DNA from: Corynebacterium sp. BD556
Lineage (GTDB): Bacteria; Actinomycetota; Actinomycetes; Mycobacteriales; Mycobacteriaceae
DNA: 64,000 bases
Assembly: GCF_038452275.1 (NCBI RefSeq)
Contig: NZ_CP141643.1
Location: 806,001-870,000, forward strand
Reading direction: 5' to 3'
Positions 53,757 to 63,999 of this stretch are shown in pieces. The number at the start of each line of letters is the position of its first letter. Positions within the stretch are counted from its first letter, which is position 1. A model generated the notes under the pieces. It had not been told where the DNA came from. It saw only the letters and a program-made list of their open reading frames with translations, and did not search any database. The position numbers and the translations under genes were made by a program.

Positions 53757-54398
53757 ATGGCTCAACTTGTTGTTCTCAGCGCCGGGTTGTCAACGCCTTC
53801 CGCCACCCGCCAGGTAGCAGATTCCATCGCCACGGCCGCGCAGTCTCTCGCCGCCGACCGCGAACAGGTCAAGGTGACCACAGTAGAAATCCGCGACTAC
53901 TCCCCTGAGCTGATTCAGGCTTCCACCACCGGCGTCGTGCCGCAGCGCCTTGCCGATGTCTTCCGGGAGCTATCTTTAGCCGACGGCCTGATCGCCGCCA
54001 CCCCTGTTTTTAAGGCGAGCTACACGGGACTGTTTAAGCTCTTTTTCGACCTGCTCGACACCGAAGCGCTCAACGGTATGCCCACCGTGTTGGTGGCTAC
54101 TGCCGGCACTGCACGTCACTCCCTGATTACCGAGTACGCAATGCGGCCTCTGTTTACCTTTATGCGTGCGGTGGTTGTGCCTACTTCCGTCTTTGCCGCC
54201 ACTGAGGATTTCGGCGGTGCCGAGGGCCGGGAGATGCAGGAGCGCATCAACCGCGCCGCCAGCGAGCTTGTTGGGCTCATGATTGCAAACCCTGGCTTGG
54301 GCTCAGGAAGCGCCGCCCGCCCGCGCCGAAACGGAGTCGACCCGGAAGAAGATTTCGTCCCTTTCAGGAATTTGCTTCACGGCGACGCTGAAAGCTAA
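53757..54398 (+). CDS. NAD(P)H-dependent FMN reductase, CE1759 family (LLM partner)
   Basis: 213 residues, flavodoxin-like fold of the NADPH-dependent FMN reductase family. VVLSAGLSTPSATRQVADSI (phosphate-binding loop, about 5-24), ADGLIAATPVFKASYTGLFK (about 81-100) and VATAGTARHSL are present. It likely supplies FMNH2 to the monooxygenase, with translational coupling through the 2-bp gap. The C-terminal region after about residue 180 is a polar tail. A strong terminator follows 20 bp after the stop. Confidence 0.92.
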   Translation: MAQLVVLSAGLSTPSATRQVADSIATAAQSLAADREQVKVTTVEIRDYSPELIQASTTGVVPQRLADVFRELSLADGLIAATPVFKASYTGLFKLFFDLLDTEALNGMPTVLVATAGTARHSLITEYAMRPLFTFMRAVVVPTSVFAATEDFGGAEGREMQERINRAASELVGLMIANPGLGSGSAARPRRNGVDPEEDFVPFRNLLHGDAES

Positions 54399-54417
54399 GC
54401 GCGCTACCAGAATAGCT

Positions 54418-54455
54418 GTCCGGGACTGGCCGAAAGGCCACCCCGGACGCTTTTT
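54418..54455 (+). terminator. Rho-independent terminator after the FMN reductase
   Basis: Outer arms GTCCGGG (54418-54424) and CCCGGAC (54442-54448) enclose an inner TGGCC-GAAA-GGCCA hairpin (54427-54440). The stem is followed by GCTTTTT. It closes the monooxygenase/reductase operon. Confidence 0.9.
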
Positions 54456-54483
54456 GCCTGCGTTGGTGCAACGCACCTCGCCC

Positions 54484-54508
54484 CACCGTGAACTGCACCA
54501 CGGTGAGG
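54484..54508 (+). promoter_or_regulatory. Hairpin ending in the sdaA ribosome binding site
   Basis: CACCGTG (54484-54490) is an exact inverted repeat of CACGGTG (54499-54505) with an eight-base loop. The right arm runs directly into GAGG (54505-54508), the likely Shine-Dalgarno of sdaA. It may be a DNA operator or an mRNA structure that affects initiation. The effect is not known. Confidence 0.4.
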
Positions 54509-54515
54509 TAAAGTT

Positions 54516-55916
54516 TTGCGCATGCCCCGCAGCACCGTCAGCGTTGTTGACCTTTTCAGCATCGGTATCGGCCCATCATCTTCCCACACTGTCGGCCCGA
54601 TCCGAGCCGCTAACCAATTCGTGGAGGACCTGGGAGCGCTTCCCGCCCGCGTGCGTGTGGAATTGCGTGGCTCCCTTGCAGCAACCGGCATCGGTCACGG
54701 CACCGACCGCGCCGTCCTCCTTGGCCTAGTTGGCTGGACACCATTGACCATTTCCTCGGATGTGCGCCCTTTGCCGGGTGAAGCCATCCCTGCCTCAGGC
54801 ACTGTGGAAGGCCCCGCTGGCAGCATCGAGTATGAAATAGTCTTCGATCCAACCCCTGTTCCACAACACCCCAATTGCTTAATTTTTGACGCCTGGGACG
54901 AGCAGAGCAACCAGGTTGCCTCCCGCGTGGAGTTTTTCTCCATCGGCGGCGGATTCATCCTTGATTCCGCCGGGATCAAAGCGAAAGGGCAAAAAGCAGC
55001 TATCTTTTCCGCCCAGGGCACGCCTACCGTCCCCTTCGCGTTTCATAGTGGCGAGGAACTGCTCACGATCTGTGAAGCACATGGACTTAGCATTGCCCAG
55101 GTCATGCGCGCCAACGAAGAAGCCCTTCACGGGTGGGATAAATTGCGCCTGCACCTCGATGAGGTGTGGAACGTGATGCAAGAGTGCGTCTCGAAAGGTG
55201 TCAAGTCGGAGGGTGTTTTGCCTGGCGGCCTCAACGTGACGCGCCGCGCGCCACGGCTCTATCGCCTGCTCACCGCCGAATGTGAGTCGTCGACGTCGCG
55301 AGGGCTCGACGCAATGGAGTGGGTCAACCTGTATGCGCTAGCCGTCAACGAAGAAAACGCGGCCCACGGCCAGGTGGTCACCGCCCCAACCAACGGCGCA
55401 GCCGGCATCATTCCCGCGGTTATGCATTATTGCCGTGATTTCACCGACGATTTCACCATCGAACGCGCCCGTGAGTTCTTGCTCACCGCAGGCGCTATCG
55501 GCGTCATCATTCGAAACAATGCCTCCATTTCGGGCGCGGAAGTCGGCTGCCAGGGCGAAGTTGGATCCGCCTCCGCGATGGCGGCGGCAGGCATGTGCGC
55601 CTTTTTGGGTGGCTCGCCCCAGCAGGTCGAAAACGCAGCCGAGATCGCCCTTGAACACAACCTCGGCTTGACGTGCGATCCGGTGGGCGGTCTGGTGCAG
55701 GTACCGTGCATCGAACGCAATGCCATCGGCGCAGTCAAGGCGATCAACGGAGCGCGTTTGGCCAAGCTTGGCGACGGCACAAATATCGTCGCCCTCGATG
55801 ATGTCGTTGAGACAATGGCCGCAACAGGCCGGGATATGAACACCAAGTACAAAGAAACGTCGATGGGAGGACTAGCGGTGCAGTTGGGTATGCCCGTCAA
55901 CATCACGGAATGCTAA
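54516..55916 (+). CDS. sdaA: L-serine ammonia-lyase (iron-sulfur, single chain)
   Basis: Deaminates L-serine to pyruvate. 466 residues from TTG 54516, which sits seven bases after GAGG; ATG 54522 (464 residues) is the alternative. N-terminal beta domain ([20 protein letters not shown], about 10-29) and C-terminal alpha domain with the Cys residues expected to hold the 4Fe-4S cluster, in [18 protein letters not shown] and PCIERNA. The fused form is typical of corynebacteria. Confidence 0.96.
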   Translation: MRMPRSTVSVVDLFSIGIGPSSSHTVGPIRAANQFVEDLGALPARVRVELRGSLAATGIGHGTDRAVLLGLVGWTPLTISSDVRPLPGEAIPASGTVEGPAGSIEYEIVFDPTPVPQHPNCLIFDAWDEQSNQVASRVEFFSIGGGFILDSAGIKAKGQKAAIFSAQGTPTVPFAFHSGEELLTICEAHGLSIAQVMRANEEALHGWDKLRLHLDEVWNVMQECVSKGVKSEGVLPGGLNVTRRAPRLYRLLTAECESSTSRGLDAMEWVNLYALAVNEENAAHGQVVTAPTNGAAGIIPAVMHYCRDFTDDFTIERAREFLLTAGAIGVIIRNNASISGAEVGCQGEVGSASAMAAAGMCAFLGGSPQQVENAAEIALEHNLGLTCDPVGGLVQVPCIERNAIGAVKAINGARLAKLGDGTNIVALDDVVETMAATGRDMNTKYKETSMGGLAVQLGMPVNITEC

Positions 55917-55942
55917 CTTAGCCCCACAATCCCACGTGCCCC

Positions 55943-55963
55943 CAGCATGCCGGCGCCATGCTG
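55943..55963. terminator. Hairpin between convergent sdaA and hisS
   Basis: CAGCATG (55943-55949) and CATGCTG (55957-55963) form a 7-bp stem with a seven-base GC-rich loop in the 85-bp gap. There is no U-tract on either side, so it is only a candidate bidirectional terminator. Confidence 0.45.
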
Positions 55964-56001
55964 TAGCTTGGTGAATCCTTTCGCCCCAGGTTTGACTGAA
56001 A

Positions 56002-57297
56002 CTATCTACGAACCGCCTCAATTACGGCATCGACCGTCAACGCGACATCAACTTGAGTATGCGCAGCGAGATCTTTTACCGCGACGGTCCCAGCCTCCAA
56101 CTCGCGCTCGCCGAGAACTAACGCATAGCGCGCTTGGGCACGGTCAGCGCCTTTCATCGCCCCTTTCAGTCCGCGCCCGCCATAGCTCATGTCGGCGCTG
56201 ATTCCGGCGGCCCGAATAGCGTCGATAAGCGTGCTCATGCGTTTGCTAGCGGCCAGACCGATGGCAACTCCGAAAACGTCGACGCGGCTGTCTACACCAT
56301 CAAGGGTGACACCCTCAGCTTCCAGAGCTAAAACGGTGCGATCAACGCCAAGGCCGAAACCGATCCCGGAAAGATCCTGGCCACCGATCTGTGCCATCAA
56401 ACCGTCGTAGCGTCCGCCCCCACCAATGCCGGACTGGGCCCCTAAACCATCGTGGACAAACTCAAACGTCGTCTTCGTGTAATAGTCCAACCCACGCACC
56501 ATGCGCGGGTTGATCGTGTACTCGATCCCAAGATCGTCTAGGGTGCCCAAGACCGTTTCAAAGTGGACGCGGGACTCAGCGGAGAGGTGATCGAGCATCA
56601 GGGGGGCGTCGACAAGCAAATTCTGCACCTCACCGCGCTTATCGTCCAAGACACGCAACGGGTTGATCTCCGCACGGCGCCGCGTCTCCTCGTCGAGCGG
56701 GAGCTTGAACAAAAATTGCTGCAGTTTCTCGCGGTACTGCGGCCGACAAGTGTTGTCACCGAGGCTGGTCAGCTCAAGGCGAAATCCTGTCAAACCAACT
56801 GAGCGGTAACAGCGATCAGCCAAAGCGATAACCTCCGCATCTAAAAGCGGATCGTCCACACCAATCGCCTCAACACCAACCTGCTGGAGCTGGCGGTAAC
56901 GCCCCGACTGCGGACGCTCATAGCGAAAGAACGGCCCATAGTAGTTAAGCTTCACCGGCAAATAACCACGATCCAGATTGTGCTGAACCACCGCGCGCAT
57001 CACACCCGCAGTACCCTCAGGGCGCAGCGTGACCGAGCGTTGCCCACGATCGTTAAAGGTATACATCTCCTTCGACACAATGTCAGTCGATTCCCCCACA
57101 CCCCGAGCAAACAACGAGGTGTCTTCAAAAATGGGCAGCTCAATATGTTGGTAACCAGCCACACGCGCCTGACGCGCAAACTCGTCGCGCACACGAATAA
57201 ACGTCGAAGACGCCGGCGGAATATAATCCGGCACGCCCTTCGGCGCGGACAAAGATACTTGGTTGCTGCGCTGGGGCGCTGTGTTGCTCTCGGTCAT
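56002..57297 (-). CDS. hisS: Histidyl-tRNA synthetase
   Basis: Charges tRNA-His. Start taken as ATG 57297 ([13 protein letters not shown]), 431 residues. Class II motif 2 region ([16 protein letters not shown]... [14 protein letters not shown]), His-A motif [13 protein letters not shown] near residue 265 and [11 protein letters not shown] are intact. The C-terminal anticodon-binding domain covers about 330-431. hisS is followed upstream by the MBL hydrolase on the same strand. Confidence 0.97.
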   Translation of the reverse strand: MTESNTAPQRSNQVSLSAPKGVPDYIPPASSTFIRVRDEFARQARVAGYQHIELPIFEDTSLFARGVGESTDIVSKEMYTFNDRGQRSVTLRPEGTAGVMRAVVQHNLDRGYLPVKLNYYGPFFRYERPQSGRYRQLQQVGVEAIGVDDPLLDAEVIALADRCYRSVGLTGFRLELTSLGDNTCRPQYREKLQQFLFKLPLDEETRRRAEINPLRVLDDKRGEVQNLLVDAPLMLDHLSAESRVHFETVLGTLDDLGIEYTINPRMVRGLDYYTKTTFEFVHDGLGAQSGIGGGGRYDGLMAQIGGQDLSGIGFGLGVDRTVLALEAEGVTLDGVDSRVDVFGVAIGLAASKRMSTLIDAIRAAGISADMSYGGRGLKGAMKGADRAQARYALVLGERELEAGTVAVKDLAAHTQVDVALTVDAVIEAVRR

Positions 57298-57334
57298 AGC
57301 AAAAGATTCTAGCGCCGCCGATTTACCCCAGCGT

Positions 57335-57982
57335 CTACCGTCCCGCACAGGCAGCGAGCAGGAAAGGATTCGTGGCGCGCTCGTGAGCCATCACAGTAGT
57401 AGGACCGTGGCCGGGCAAAACGGCAGCGTCGTCGTCGATCTCCCACACGGGCCCGCGCAAACTATCCTGCATCTTGTCAGGGTCCGAGTGCGGTAAATCC
57501 GTCCGCCCGACCGAGCCGCGAAACAACACATCTCCCGCGATGACAAAGCCGGCACCGACGAAAAGTGTGCTCCCCGGCGAGTGCCCAGGGGCGTGGCGAG
57601 CACGTAAGGTGATCCCGGCAAGGGTCAGGTTTTCCCCATCCTGAACATGGCGCACATCCGCGATCGGCTTCATGTTGTCCACGTCGAAAGGCAGCCGCAG
57701 GCGCAACGACACCCCCTCACCGCCGTCCAACATGAACTCGTCCGCCGGGTGGATGTGTGTGGGCAGAGCAAACAAACCAGCATCACGAGTGTGATCGATG
57801 TGCCCATGGGTCAACAGCACCGCACACAACGAAGCATCCTCCTGCTGGACAACCTCCATCACCTTCGGATACGCCCCGAGGCTCGGGTCGACGACGAAAG
57901 CGGGGTTGCCCGGCAAATCCTCATTGATAAAAACATAACAATTCGTTTGGAAGGGTCCCGCAGCAAAACCGGTGATCTTCAT
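57335..57982 (-). CDS. MBL-fold metallo-hydrolase (glyoxalase II-like)
   Basis: Start at ATG 57982 ([18 protein letters not shown]), 215 residues. Metal motif [11 protein letters not shown], with HxHxDH near residues 60-65, then [12 protein letters not shown] with the next His, [15 protein letters not shown] and PGHGPTT. The pattern suggests a hydroxyacylglutathione hydrolase-like enzyme; in mycothiol-using actinobacteria the substrate may be a thioester of another thiol. It lies 37 bp upstream of hisS, as in many actinobacteria. Confidence 0.88.
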   Translation of the reverse strand: MKITGFAAGPFQTNCYVFINEDLPGNPAFVVDPSLGAYPKVMEVVQQEDASLCAVLLTHGHIDHTRDAGLFALPTHIHPADEFMLDGGEGVSLRLRLPFDVDNMKPIADVRHVQDGENLTLAGITLRARHAPGHSPGSTLFVGAGFVIAGDVLFRGSVGRTDLPHSDPDKMQDSLRGPVWEIDDDAAVLPGHGPTTVMAHERATNPFLLAACAGR

Positions 57983-58114
57983 GGACGACAGCCTAATAGC
58001 TGCTGCACCGGAATCAGCCCACATCTGGCTGCTAAGCTTTCTTTTCACATCTGCCGGGCTGCCCCGGCTCAGCAAATCTTCAACACTCAACTGCTATAGC
58101 GAGGTAATGACACC

Positions 58115-59074
58115 GTGGCAAACAACGAACAGCGAGGCAAAGATGCCCTGAAGCACCTGGAGCGCGAACTGAACTCCCGCGACCGCAAAGAAAAGTCCGC
58201 ACCATGGACAATCGCCGCACTATCTGCCGTCGTGGTGCTTGCTGCAGGTGGCGGCATCTTCTTTTTGGCCAACCAGGACAACGACAACTCAGACACTGAC
58301 GCTGCTACCTCCGCCGCGCAATCCCGTACAGAATCTGCTGAGCAGGAAACGATTGAAGCCGAGCCGATCACCGGCGAGCCTTTGACAAAAAAGCGCGCCA
58401 CCCCTCTCGGAGACACTGTAAGTTGCGCCTACGAAGCATCCCCAGGTGAGCCCGGCAGGGACGTGGGCACCCCCGCAACTGACAACATTTCTGCGCAGGG
58501 CACGGTAACGATCAACCTTGACACCAGCGCCGGACCAATCGGCATGGAACTTGACCGTGCGGTTTCCCCCTGCACCGTCAACTCGATCGAATACCTCGCC
58601 TCCCAAGGCTACTTCGACGAAACCGTCTGCCACCGTCTCACCACCAGCGAAGGTTTGAAGGTTCTGCAGTGCGGCGATCCCACCGGAACCGGCTCGGGCG
58701 GGCCAGGCTTTACCTTTGCCAACGAGTACCCCACCGATGAGGCATTAGAGAAGGTCGACTTATCCCAACTTCCCGACGGGCTTCCCGCCGAACAGTTAGA
58801 ACAGTTCAAGGGCCAGTTGCTGCAAGGCGAAACCCCCGTGGTCTACGAACGAGGAACGATCGCTATGGCCAACGCTGGATTGGGCACCAACGGCTCCCAA
58901 TTCTTCCTCAATTACGGCGATTCCACCTTGCCGCCGAGCTACACCTACTTCGGGACGATCACCGACGAAGGTTTGGCGACACTGGACAAAATAGCTCAGG
59001 TCGGTGCTGAAGACGGCCTGCCTGATGGTGCACCTGTCGAGGAAGTCAGAATTGTCAAAGCCACCATCGCTTAA
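58115..59074 (+). CDS. Membrane-anchored cyclophilin-type peptidyl-prolyl isomerase
   Basis: 319 residues from GTG 58115 (ANNEQRGKDAL follows). Cytoplasmic charged N-terminus, one membrane segment (about 28-49, PWTIAALSAVVVLAAGGGIFF), an acidic Thr/Glu-rich linker, then a cyclophilin domain from about residue 130. That domain has CHRLTTSEGLKVLQCGDPTG (substrate site), GTIAMANAGLGTNGSQFFLN and YFGTITDEGLATLDKIA. Likely folds exported proteins in the cell envelope. Confidence 0.92.
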   Translation: MANNEQRGKDALKHLERELNSRDRKEKSAPWTIAALSAVVVLAAGGGIFFLANQDNDNSDTDAATSAAQSRTESAEQETIEAEPITGEPLTKKRATPLGDTVSCAYEASPGEPGRDVGTPATDNISAQGTVTINLDTSAGPIGMELDRAVSPCTVNSIEYLASQGYFDETVCHRLTTSEGLKVLQCGDPTGTGSGGPGFTFANEYPTDEALEKVDLSQLPDGLPAEQLEQFKGQLLQGETPVVYERGTIAMANAGLGTNGSQFFLNYGDSTLPPSYTYFGTITDEGLATLDKIAQVGAEDGLPDGAPVEEVRIVKATIA

Positions 59075-59114
59075 CGGTGCTTAAGCAAGAAAGCAGCGCG
59101 CCGGCAGGTAGTTA

Positions 59115-59140
59115 GCAACACAAATGTGTTGCACATTTGT
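59115..59140 (+). promoter_or_regulatory. Two overlapping, mutually exclusive palindromes before the small secreted protein
   Basis: GCAACACA-AA-TGTGTTGC (59115-59132) is a perfect 8-bp inverted repeat. It overlaps a second one, ACAAATGTG-TTG-CACATTTGT (59120-59140), with 9-bp arms. Only one can form at a time as RNA; as DNA they would be adjoining operators. TACGAT (59140-59145) may be a -10. The small secreted gene starts 58 bp downstream. Confidence 0.5.
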
Positions 59141-59197
59141 ACGATGGGAGTTAGAGTGAGCTGCGTAATTTCGATGCTCCGAAAGATTGGATCACTC

Positions 59198-59518
59198 ATG
59201 AAGCTTCGCAACGGCATTGTTGCTGCACTGACTGCAGGCGCACTGGTTACCGCTGGTGTTGCTCTTCCGGCACAGGCTCAGACCACCGCCACCACCACCG
59301 CTACCACCACCGCCGCCGCTCCGGCTCCCACGACGCCGGCGAAACCCACGCCGACCGCGAAGAACGAGTCTTCTTTTGGTTCCTCCGATGATTGGAACGA
59401 GAAGAACAGCAAGGAAAAGGCTGAGGAAATCAAGTCCTGGCTCAGCGTCATCACCGCGATCATCGGTGTGCTCAGCGCCATTGGTGGCTTCGCCGCCAAG
59501 TACATCACGATGTTCTAA
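59198..59518 (+). CDS. Small secreted/envelope protein with C-terminal hydrophobic helix
   Basis: Start at ATG 59198 (MKLRNGIVAALTAG), 106 residues. Signal peptide of about 28 residues ending AQA, then a Thr/Ala/Pro-rich linker (about 29-55), a charged segment EKNSKEKAEEIKSW (about 68-81) and a hydrophobic C-terminal helix (about 82-103). No family is recognised. The architecture would suit a small envelope or outer-membrane-associated protein. A strong terminator follows. Confidence 0.75.
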   Translation: MKLRNGIVAALTAGALVTAGVALPAQAQTTATTTATTTAAAPAPTTPAKPTPTAKNESSFGSSDDWNEKNSKEKAEEIKSWLSVITAIIGVLSAIGGFAAKYITMF

Positions 59519-59539
59519 AGACTCAACTTAGTGAGCCTG

Positions 59540-59577
59540 AAGCCACCCTCTCCACCACGGACTGGGTGGCTTTCCTT
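59540..59577. terminator. Terminator between the small secreted gene and rel
   Basis: AAGCCACCC (59540-59548) pairs with GGGTGGCTT (59564-59572) around a 15-base loop. It is followed by a short T-rich stretch (TTCCTT) on the plus strand, and the A residues on the left may serve the leftward rel transcript. The rest of the 141-bp convergent gap holds nothing else that I can name. Confidence 0.75.
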
Positions 59578-59659
59578 ATCCCGCAGAACTTCTCAGGGGC
59601 GGCAGCGAGGCAGTAGCGACGCCCCTTCATTGCGCCTGAGCCCGTGAAAATTTCTTTTT

Positions 59660-61942
59660 CTAGGCAGTCACACGGAAAACATCGAAAACACCCTCGATGT
59701 TGCGCACCTGATTCATCAAGGCTCCGAGCTGCTTGGTGTCGGAAACACCGACGGTAAACCGAATGTTGGCAATGTTATCGTTGCCAATCTTCGAGCTCAA
59801 AGCGGTAATGGGAAGCTTTTGTTCGGACAGTACTCCCGTTAGCTCCGCGAGAAGTCCCTGCCGGTCCAAAGCCTCAACATTCAAGGTGGCCATCGTCGCG
59901 GAGCCGGCGCTGGAAGCCCCCGCCCACGCCACAGAAATAAGTCGCTCCGGTTCCTCGTTGAGCTTCGCTGCGTTTGTGCAATCCGAACGGTGCACCGACA
60001 CCCCTCCACCGCGAGTGACAAAACCGAAAATTTCGTCTCCCGGCACCGGCTGGCAACACTTCGCCAACTTCGCCATCACATCCGGGCTGCCCTCCACCAA
60101 AATGCCTACGCTTGAGTCACGGATCTCAGGGCGCACCAGCTCGGACATCGGGGTGCGCGCCGCCAGCGCGTCCACAGCATCGCCCTCCCCGCCGAACAAA
60201 TCAGTCAGAAGCTTGGCCACGTGCTGCGCCGACACGTTGCCCGCGCCGATCGCGGTGTAGAGGGAATCAACATCCGGGTAATGCAACTGGGCGGCTACAC
60301 TACGCATCGAATCCGCTGTGAACAGGCGGTGCATCGGCAAACCACCGCGCTGCACCTCCGCCGCAAGCGCGTCCCGGCCTGCCTCCAAGTGCTCCTCACG
60401 GCGCTCCTTGGCAAACCACTGGCGGATCTTTGCCTTTGCTCGCGGCGAAACCACGAACTCCTGCCAGTCGCGCGAAGGACCAGCGTTGACATCCTTGGAG
60501 GTAAACACCTCAACTTTGTCGCCGGAGTTGAGCTTCGACTCAAGCGCGACAAGTTTGCCATTGACCTTGGCGCCAATACACCTGTGCCCCACCTCAGTGT
60601 GCACAGCATAAGCGAAGTCGACGGGTGTAGAACCTGCCGGGAGGTTGATCACGTCGCCTTTTGGGGTGAAAGCGAAAATCTGCTGACTGCTCAGGTCGTA
60701 GCGCAAAGAATCGAGGAACTCGTTCGGATCCGCAGCTTCTTTCTGCCAATCCAGCAGTTGACGCATCCACGCCATTTGGTCGATCTCCGCCTGATCGCCC
60801 TTGTGGGAACCCTTCGATTCTTTGTACCGCCAATGCGCAGCGACACCGAACTCCGCGTTGTAGTGCATCTCATGGGTGCGCACCTGCACCTCGAGCGCCC
60901 GACCTCCCTCGGCAATCACCGTAGTATGCAACGACTGGTAGACGCCGTAACGCGGGCTAGACACGTAGTCTTTGAACCTGCCCGGCAACGCGGAATACAG
61001 CGAGTGGACGACACCGATCGCGGCATAGCAATCGTGGACATTGTCAACCAACACACGCAGGCCAACTAAATCGAAAATCTCATTGAACTCATGGCCTCGC
61101 ACGACCATCTTTTGGTAAATCGACCAGTAATGCTTCGGCCGGCCCATCACCTCAGCTTTGATGTTGTTGGACTTAAGCTCCGCCTGGAGCTGCTGAGTAA
61201 TCTCCTTAAGCGCGCGGTCTCTCGAGGGCGCACGGTCGGCGACAAGCCGCACAATCTCCTCGTACTTCTTCGGATAGAGGATGGCGAAGGCCAAATCCTC
61301 CAGCTCCCATTTCACCGAGGCCATCCCCAGCCGGTGCGCCAACGGGGCGATGACGTCGAGGGTTTCCTTCGCTTTCTTTGCCTGCTTTTCAGGCGGCAAA
61401 AAACGCATCGTGCGCATGTTGTGGAGACGGTCGGCAACCTTGATCACCAAAACGCGGGGATCTTCGGCCATAGCGACGATCATCTTGCGGATTGTTTCCG
61501 CCTCGGCCGCTGCCCCCAACGCAACCTTGTCCAGTTTTGTCACGCCGTTGACAAGCCGAGCTACTTCGGGCCCGAAATCCCGGGTCAGATCCGCCAAGGA
61601 ATAGTCGGTGTCTTCGACGGTGTCATGCAGCAAGGCGGCAACCAAAGTTGTCGTGTCCATGCCGATCTCGCCGCAAATTGTAGCCACGGCGAGTGGGTGG
61701 GTGATGTAGGGATCACCCGATTTGCGAAAGACACCTTCATGCAGGCGCTCAGCCGTGTCGTAGGCACGGTTGAGCTGCTCCGCATCAGCCTTCGGATGAT
61801 ACGTCCTGTGCAGCGACATTAGCGGGTCAAGAACCGGGTTAACTTTGACCCGACCGCCAGTGAGAGAACGCGCTAGCCGCGCGGACACACTGCGCACGCT
61901 CGTGCCGGATCGCTTGGCCATCTTTTCGTTCGTCATTGGCAA
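59660..61942 (-). CDS. rel: Bifunctional (p)ppGpp synthetase/hydrolase Rel
   Basis: Controls the stringent alarmone. 760 residues, the same size as the C. glutamicum enzyme. Domains in order: HD hydrolase (about 70-215; [12 protein letters not shown] intact, so hydrolase-competent), synthetase (about 255-380; YQSLHTTVI), TGS (about 430-490; [21 protein letters not shown]), helical and zinc-finger-like region with [11 protein letters not shown], and a C-terminal ACT domain (about 680-760). Follows apt by 49 bp. Confidence 0.97.
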   Translation of the reverse strand: MPMTNEKMAKRSGTSVRSVSARLARSLTGGRVKVNPVLDPLMSLHRTYHPKADAEQLNRAYDTAERLHEGVFRKSGDPYITHPLAVATICGEIGMDTTTLVAALLHDTVEDTDYSLADLTRDFGPEVARLVNGVTKLDKVALGAAAEAETIRKMIVAMAEDPRVLVIKVADRLHNMRTMRFLPPEKQAKKAKETLDVIAPLAHRLGMASVKWELEDLAFAILYPKKYEEIVRLVADRAPSRDRALKEITQQLQAELKSNNIKAEVMGRPKHYWSIYQKMVVRGHEFNEIFDLVGLRVLVDNVHDCYAAIGVVHSLYSALPGRFKDYVSSPRYGVYQSLHTTVIAEGGRALEVQVRTHEMHYNAEFGVAAHWRYKESKGSHKGDQAEIDQMAWMRQLLDWQKEAADPNEFLDSLRYDLSSQQIFAFTPKGDVINLPAGSTPVDFAYAVHTEVGHRCIGAKVNGKLVALESKLNSGDKVEVFTSKDVNAGPSRDWQEFVVSPRAKAKIRQWFAKERREEHLEAGRDALAAEVQRGGLPMHRLFTADSMRSVAAQLHYPDVDSLYTAIGAGNVSAQHVAKLLTDLFGGEGDAVDALAARTPMSELVRPEIRDSSVGILVEGSPDVMAKLAKCCQPVPGDEIFGFVTRGGGVSVHRSDCTNAAKLNEEPERLISVAWAGASSAGSATMATLNVEALDRQGLLAELTGVLSEQKLPITALSSKIGNDNIANIRFTVGVSDTKQLGALMNQVRNIEGVFDVFRVTA

Positions 61943-61991
61943 ACCCTTCCGCCTCTACAAAGGAGCGTCCCCTTTCCGGCCCGCGAACTAT

Positions 61992-62552
61992 TCAGCCGTT
62001 CTCCGCTAGAACTACCAGCGGCGCACCGGAAAGTTTCTCCCTGCCCCCGAGGCCATCGACCTCAAGGACCACTACGTACCCAACGACGCTACCACCGGCG
62101 CGTTCAATCAAGTCAGTAGCGGCCACGAGAGTGCCGCCGGTTGCGAGGACATCGTCGACAAGCACCACCTTGCGCCCCCGAAAATCAATGCCCTCAGCGG
62201 GAATCTCCAAGGCAGCCGAGCTGTACTCGGTGGTGTACTCCTGGGCGATAACCGGCGGCGGCAACTTCCCCTTCTTGCGGATGGCCAACACCCCAAGACC
62301 CAGCTCATAGGCCACTGCAGAACCCAACAAAAAGCCGCGGGCGTCGAGGCCGCCGATCATGTCGGCCCCTAACTCTCGACTGCGCTCGGCGAGCTCACGG
62401 ATGACGGCGTTGAGCGCGGGGCCGTCGGCAAGCACCGGCGTCAGGTCTTCAAAAAGAACCCCCTTCTCAGGAAAATCCGCGACCCTGCGGATCTTCGCGC
62501 GAAGCGCCTGCGCGGCAGTGGAAAAAGTCGAACCTGGTGTGTTGTCAACCAC
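61992..62552 (-). CDS. apt: Adenine phosphoribosyltransferase
   Basis: Salvages adenine with PRPP. Start at GTG 62552 ([13 protein letters not shown] follows), five bases after GAGG, giving 186 residues. [22 protein letters not shown] (split at about 20 and 32), [18 protein letters not shown] and the PRPP loop [17 protein letters not shown] (about 126-142) are typical. It lies between dciAE and rel, an order known from C. glutamicum. Confidence 0.96.
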   Translation of the reverse strand: MVDNTPGSTFSTAAQALRAKIRRVADFPEKGVLFEDLTPVLADGPALNAVIRELAERSRELGADMIGGLDARGFLLGSAVAYELGLGVLAIRKKGKLPPPVIAQEYTTEYSSAALEIPAEGIDFRGRKVVLVDDVLATGGTLVAATDLIERAGGSVVGYVVVLEVDGLGGREKLSGAPLVVLAENG

Positions 62553-62562
62553 GTCGTCCTCG

Positions 62563-63999
62563 CTAATTCTCGGTAGTGCTGGACGGCTGCGGGGCCGCGA
62601 TCTGCCATCGATCCATGTTCCAACCAAGGCCCGCGCTTCCGGTGTACACACTCACGTTACCCACATGGCGGTCCACCGCGAAGTTGCGGGGTTGAGCCGC
62701 CAACGGAAAAGAGGAAAGCTCCTCCCACAGCTTGCCTTCCCGCTCGCGCAAGGCGGGAACATCCTGGGCCCGAGCGCCGCCGCCACTGTACTGGGTGCCT
62801 GGGTCGACCGGATGCAAAAGAAGATCAATCGAGCCTTCCGTGACCGTTTCTTGGCCCCACTCGCCAAGTTGAACATGCGGCAGATCACCAAGCGTCTTAC
62901 CAGCCCCCGCGTCCACAATTTTGACACCCGCCGGTTCGCAGGAAACGCGCAACGCCTCCACCATAGCCGGATAATGGGGGCTGGAACCGAGATAGCCCAC
63001 CCGCACCTCCATTCCAGCCAAAGCGCTTGCCAAATTCGTGTCCACCGTGGCGTGGCGGTCCACGATGTCTGCAAACTTGCCCGCCAAAACATCATTCGCA
63101 GACACCACATGCACCAGGTGGGGCGGCACATCAACCCCACTGGCCTCACTAGAAGCTCGGGCCGCAGCGGACGGGTCGATGCAAGCCGCAAGCGCCTGCC
63201 GGTTCAACGGGTAGGACCACACACCGGCAGGTGCAAAAGTCAGCGTGTCGGTCAGGTCGCCGGCGACGCGTTCTACGTCAAAGGGGTTGTCTTCCGCATT
63301 GAGGTCAAGCCACTGTGGGTGCGGCTGCGACAGGTCAGCGATCCGAAGCGCACCTTCTTTGACGAGCTGCTCGGAATCGGTGCTATCAGGCCACACCACA
63401 AGTTTCGGGGTGCGCGGCGGGTCACCATAGTAGGAATCATTGGTCACTAGCGTGACTTCACCCGATTCTCCGACGGTTTCAATCCGGTACGGGCCAAAGG
63501 AGACGTGCATGGCTGGGTCAAACCCGTCAAGGTTAAAGCCGTTGCGCCAGGCCTCAGCGATCGGCTGCAACGCTACCGGATCACGCGAACTCAACGCCTC
63601 CACCAGCTGGCTCGGCTCCACACCCGCCTTGCGCGCCACCACATGGGCCGGCACTACGGTGCCAGCTTCAAACAAACCTCGCCAAAGGCCACCTCCACCG
63701 GTTTCGAAGATGACGGTAAATTCCTTGGCCCCTGGCTCGCAAACTACCTCATCTACTTCCTTAAAAAGCGGCATGTGTGAGCCAAAGATCTCCGGCATCG
63801 TACCAGCCGTCGAGGCAAGCAAATAGTCGGTGCAGGTCACCGGAGTACCATCTGAGAAATGCGCATCCGCAGATAACTTGTAGATCACACGGCGTTGAGC
63901 TCCCGGCAACACCTGGGTGGTCACAAGATCAGTGTTCGGAATCATCTGGCCGCTCGGCCCCGGCACGAACACGCCTGGGTAAAGCCGACCCGAGAGCAT
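62563..63999 (-). CDS. dciAE: Peptide-type ABC solute-binding protein (DciAE-like), 5' end beyond the window
   Basis: C-terminal 478 residues of a family 5 extracellular solute-binding protein (DppA/OppA fold); the start and any signal peptide lie right of the window. [22 protein letters not shown] is the conserved mid-domain segment (split for reading), followed by [25 protein letters not shown] and [20 protein letters not shown]. In C. glutamicum the gene between secD and apt is dciAE. No permease or ATPase gene is visible, so whether it serves a transporter is not known from here. Confidence 0.88.
   Translation of the reverse strand: MLSGRLYPGVFVPGPSGQMIPNTDLVTTQVLPGAQRRVIYKLSADAHFSDGTPVTCTDYLLASTAGTMPEIFGSHMPLFKEVDEVVCEPGAKEFTVIFETGGGGLWRGLFEAGTVVPAHVVARKAGVEPSQLVEALSSRDPVALQPIAEAWRNGFNLDGFDPAMHVSFGPYRIETVGESGEVTLVTNDSYYGDPPRTPKLVVWPDSTDSEQLVKEGALRIADLSQPHPQWLDLNAEDNPFDVERVAGDLTDTLTFAPAGVWSYPLNRQALAACIDPSAAARASSEASGVDVPPHLVHVVSANDVLAGKFADIVDRHATVDTNLASALAGMEVRVGYLGSSPHYPAMVEALRVSCEPAGVKIVDAGAGKTLGDLPHVQLGEWGQETVTEGSIDLLLHPVDPGTQYSGGGARAQDVPALREREGKLWEELSSFPLAAQPRNFAVDRHVGNVSVYTGSAGLGWNMDRWQIAAPQPSSTTEN

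Noticed and set aside
59278..59508. Antisense frame rich in Val/Ala opposite the small secreted gene
   Set aside because: It arises from the ACC/GCC codon repeats of the Thr/Ala linker read backwards.
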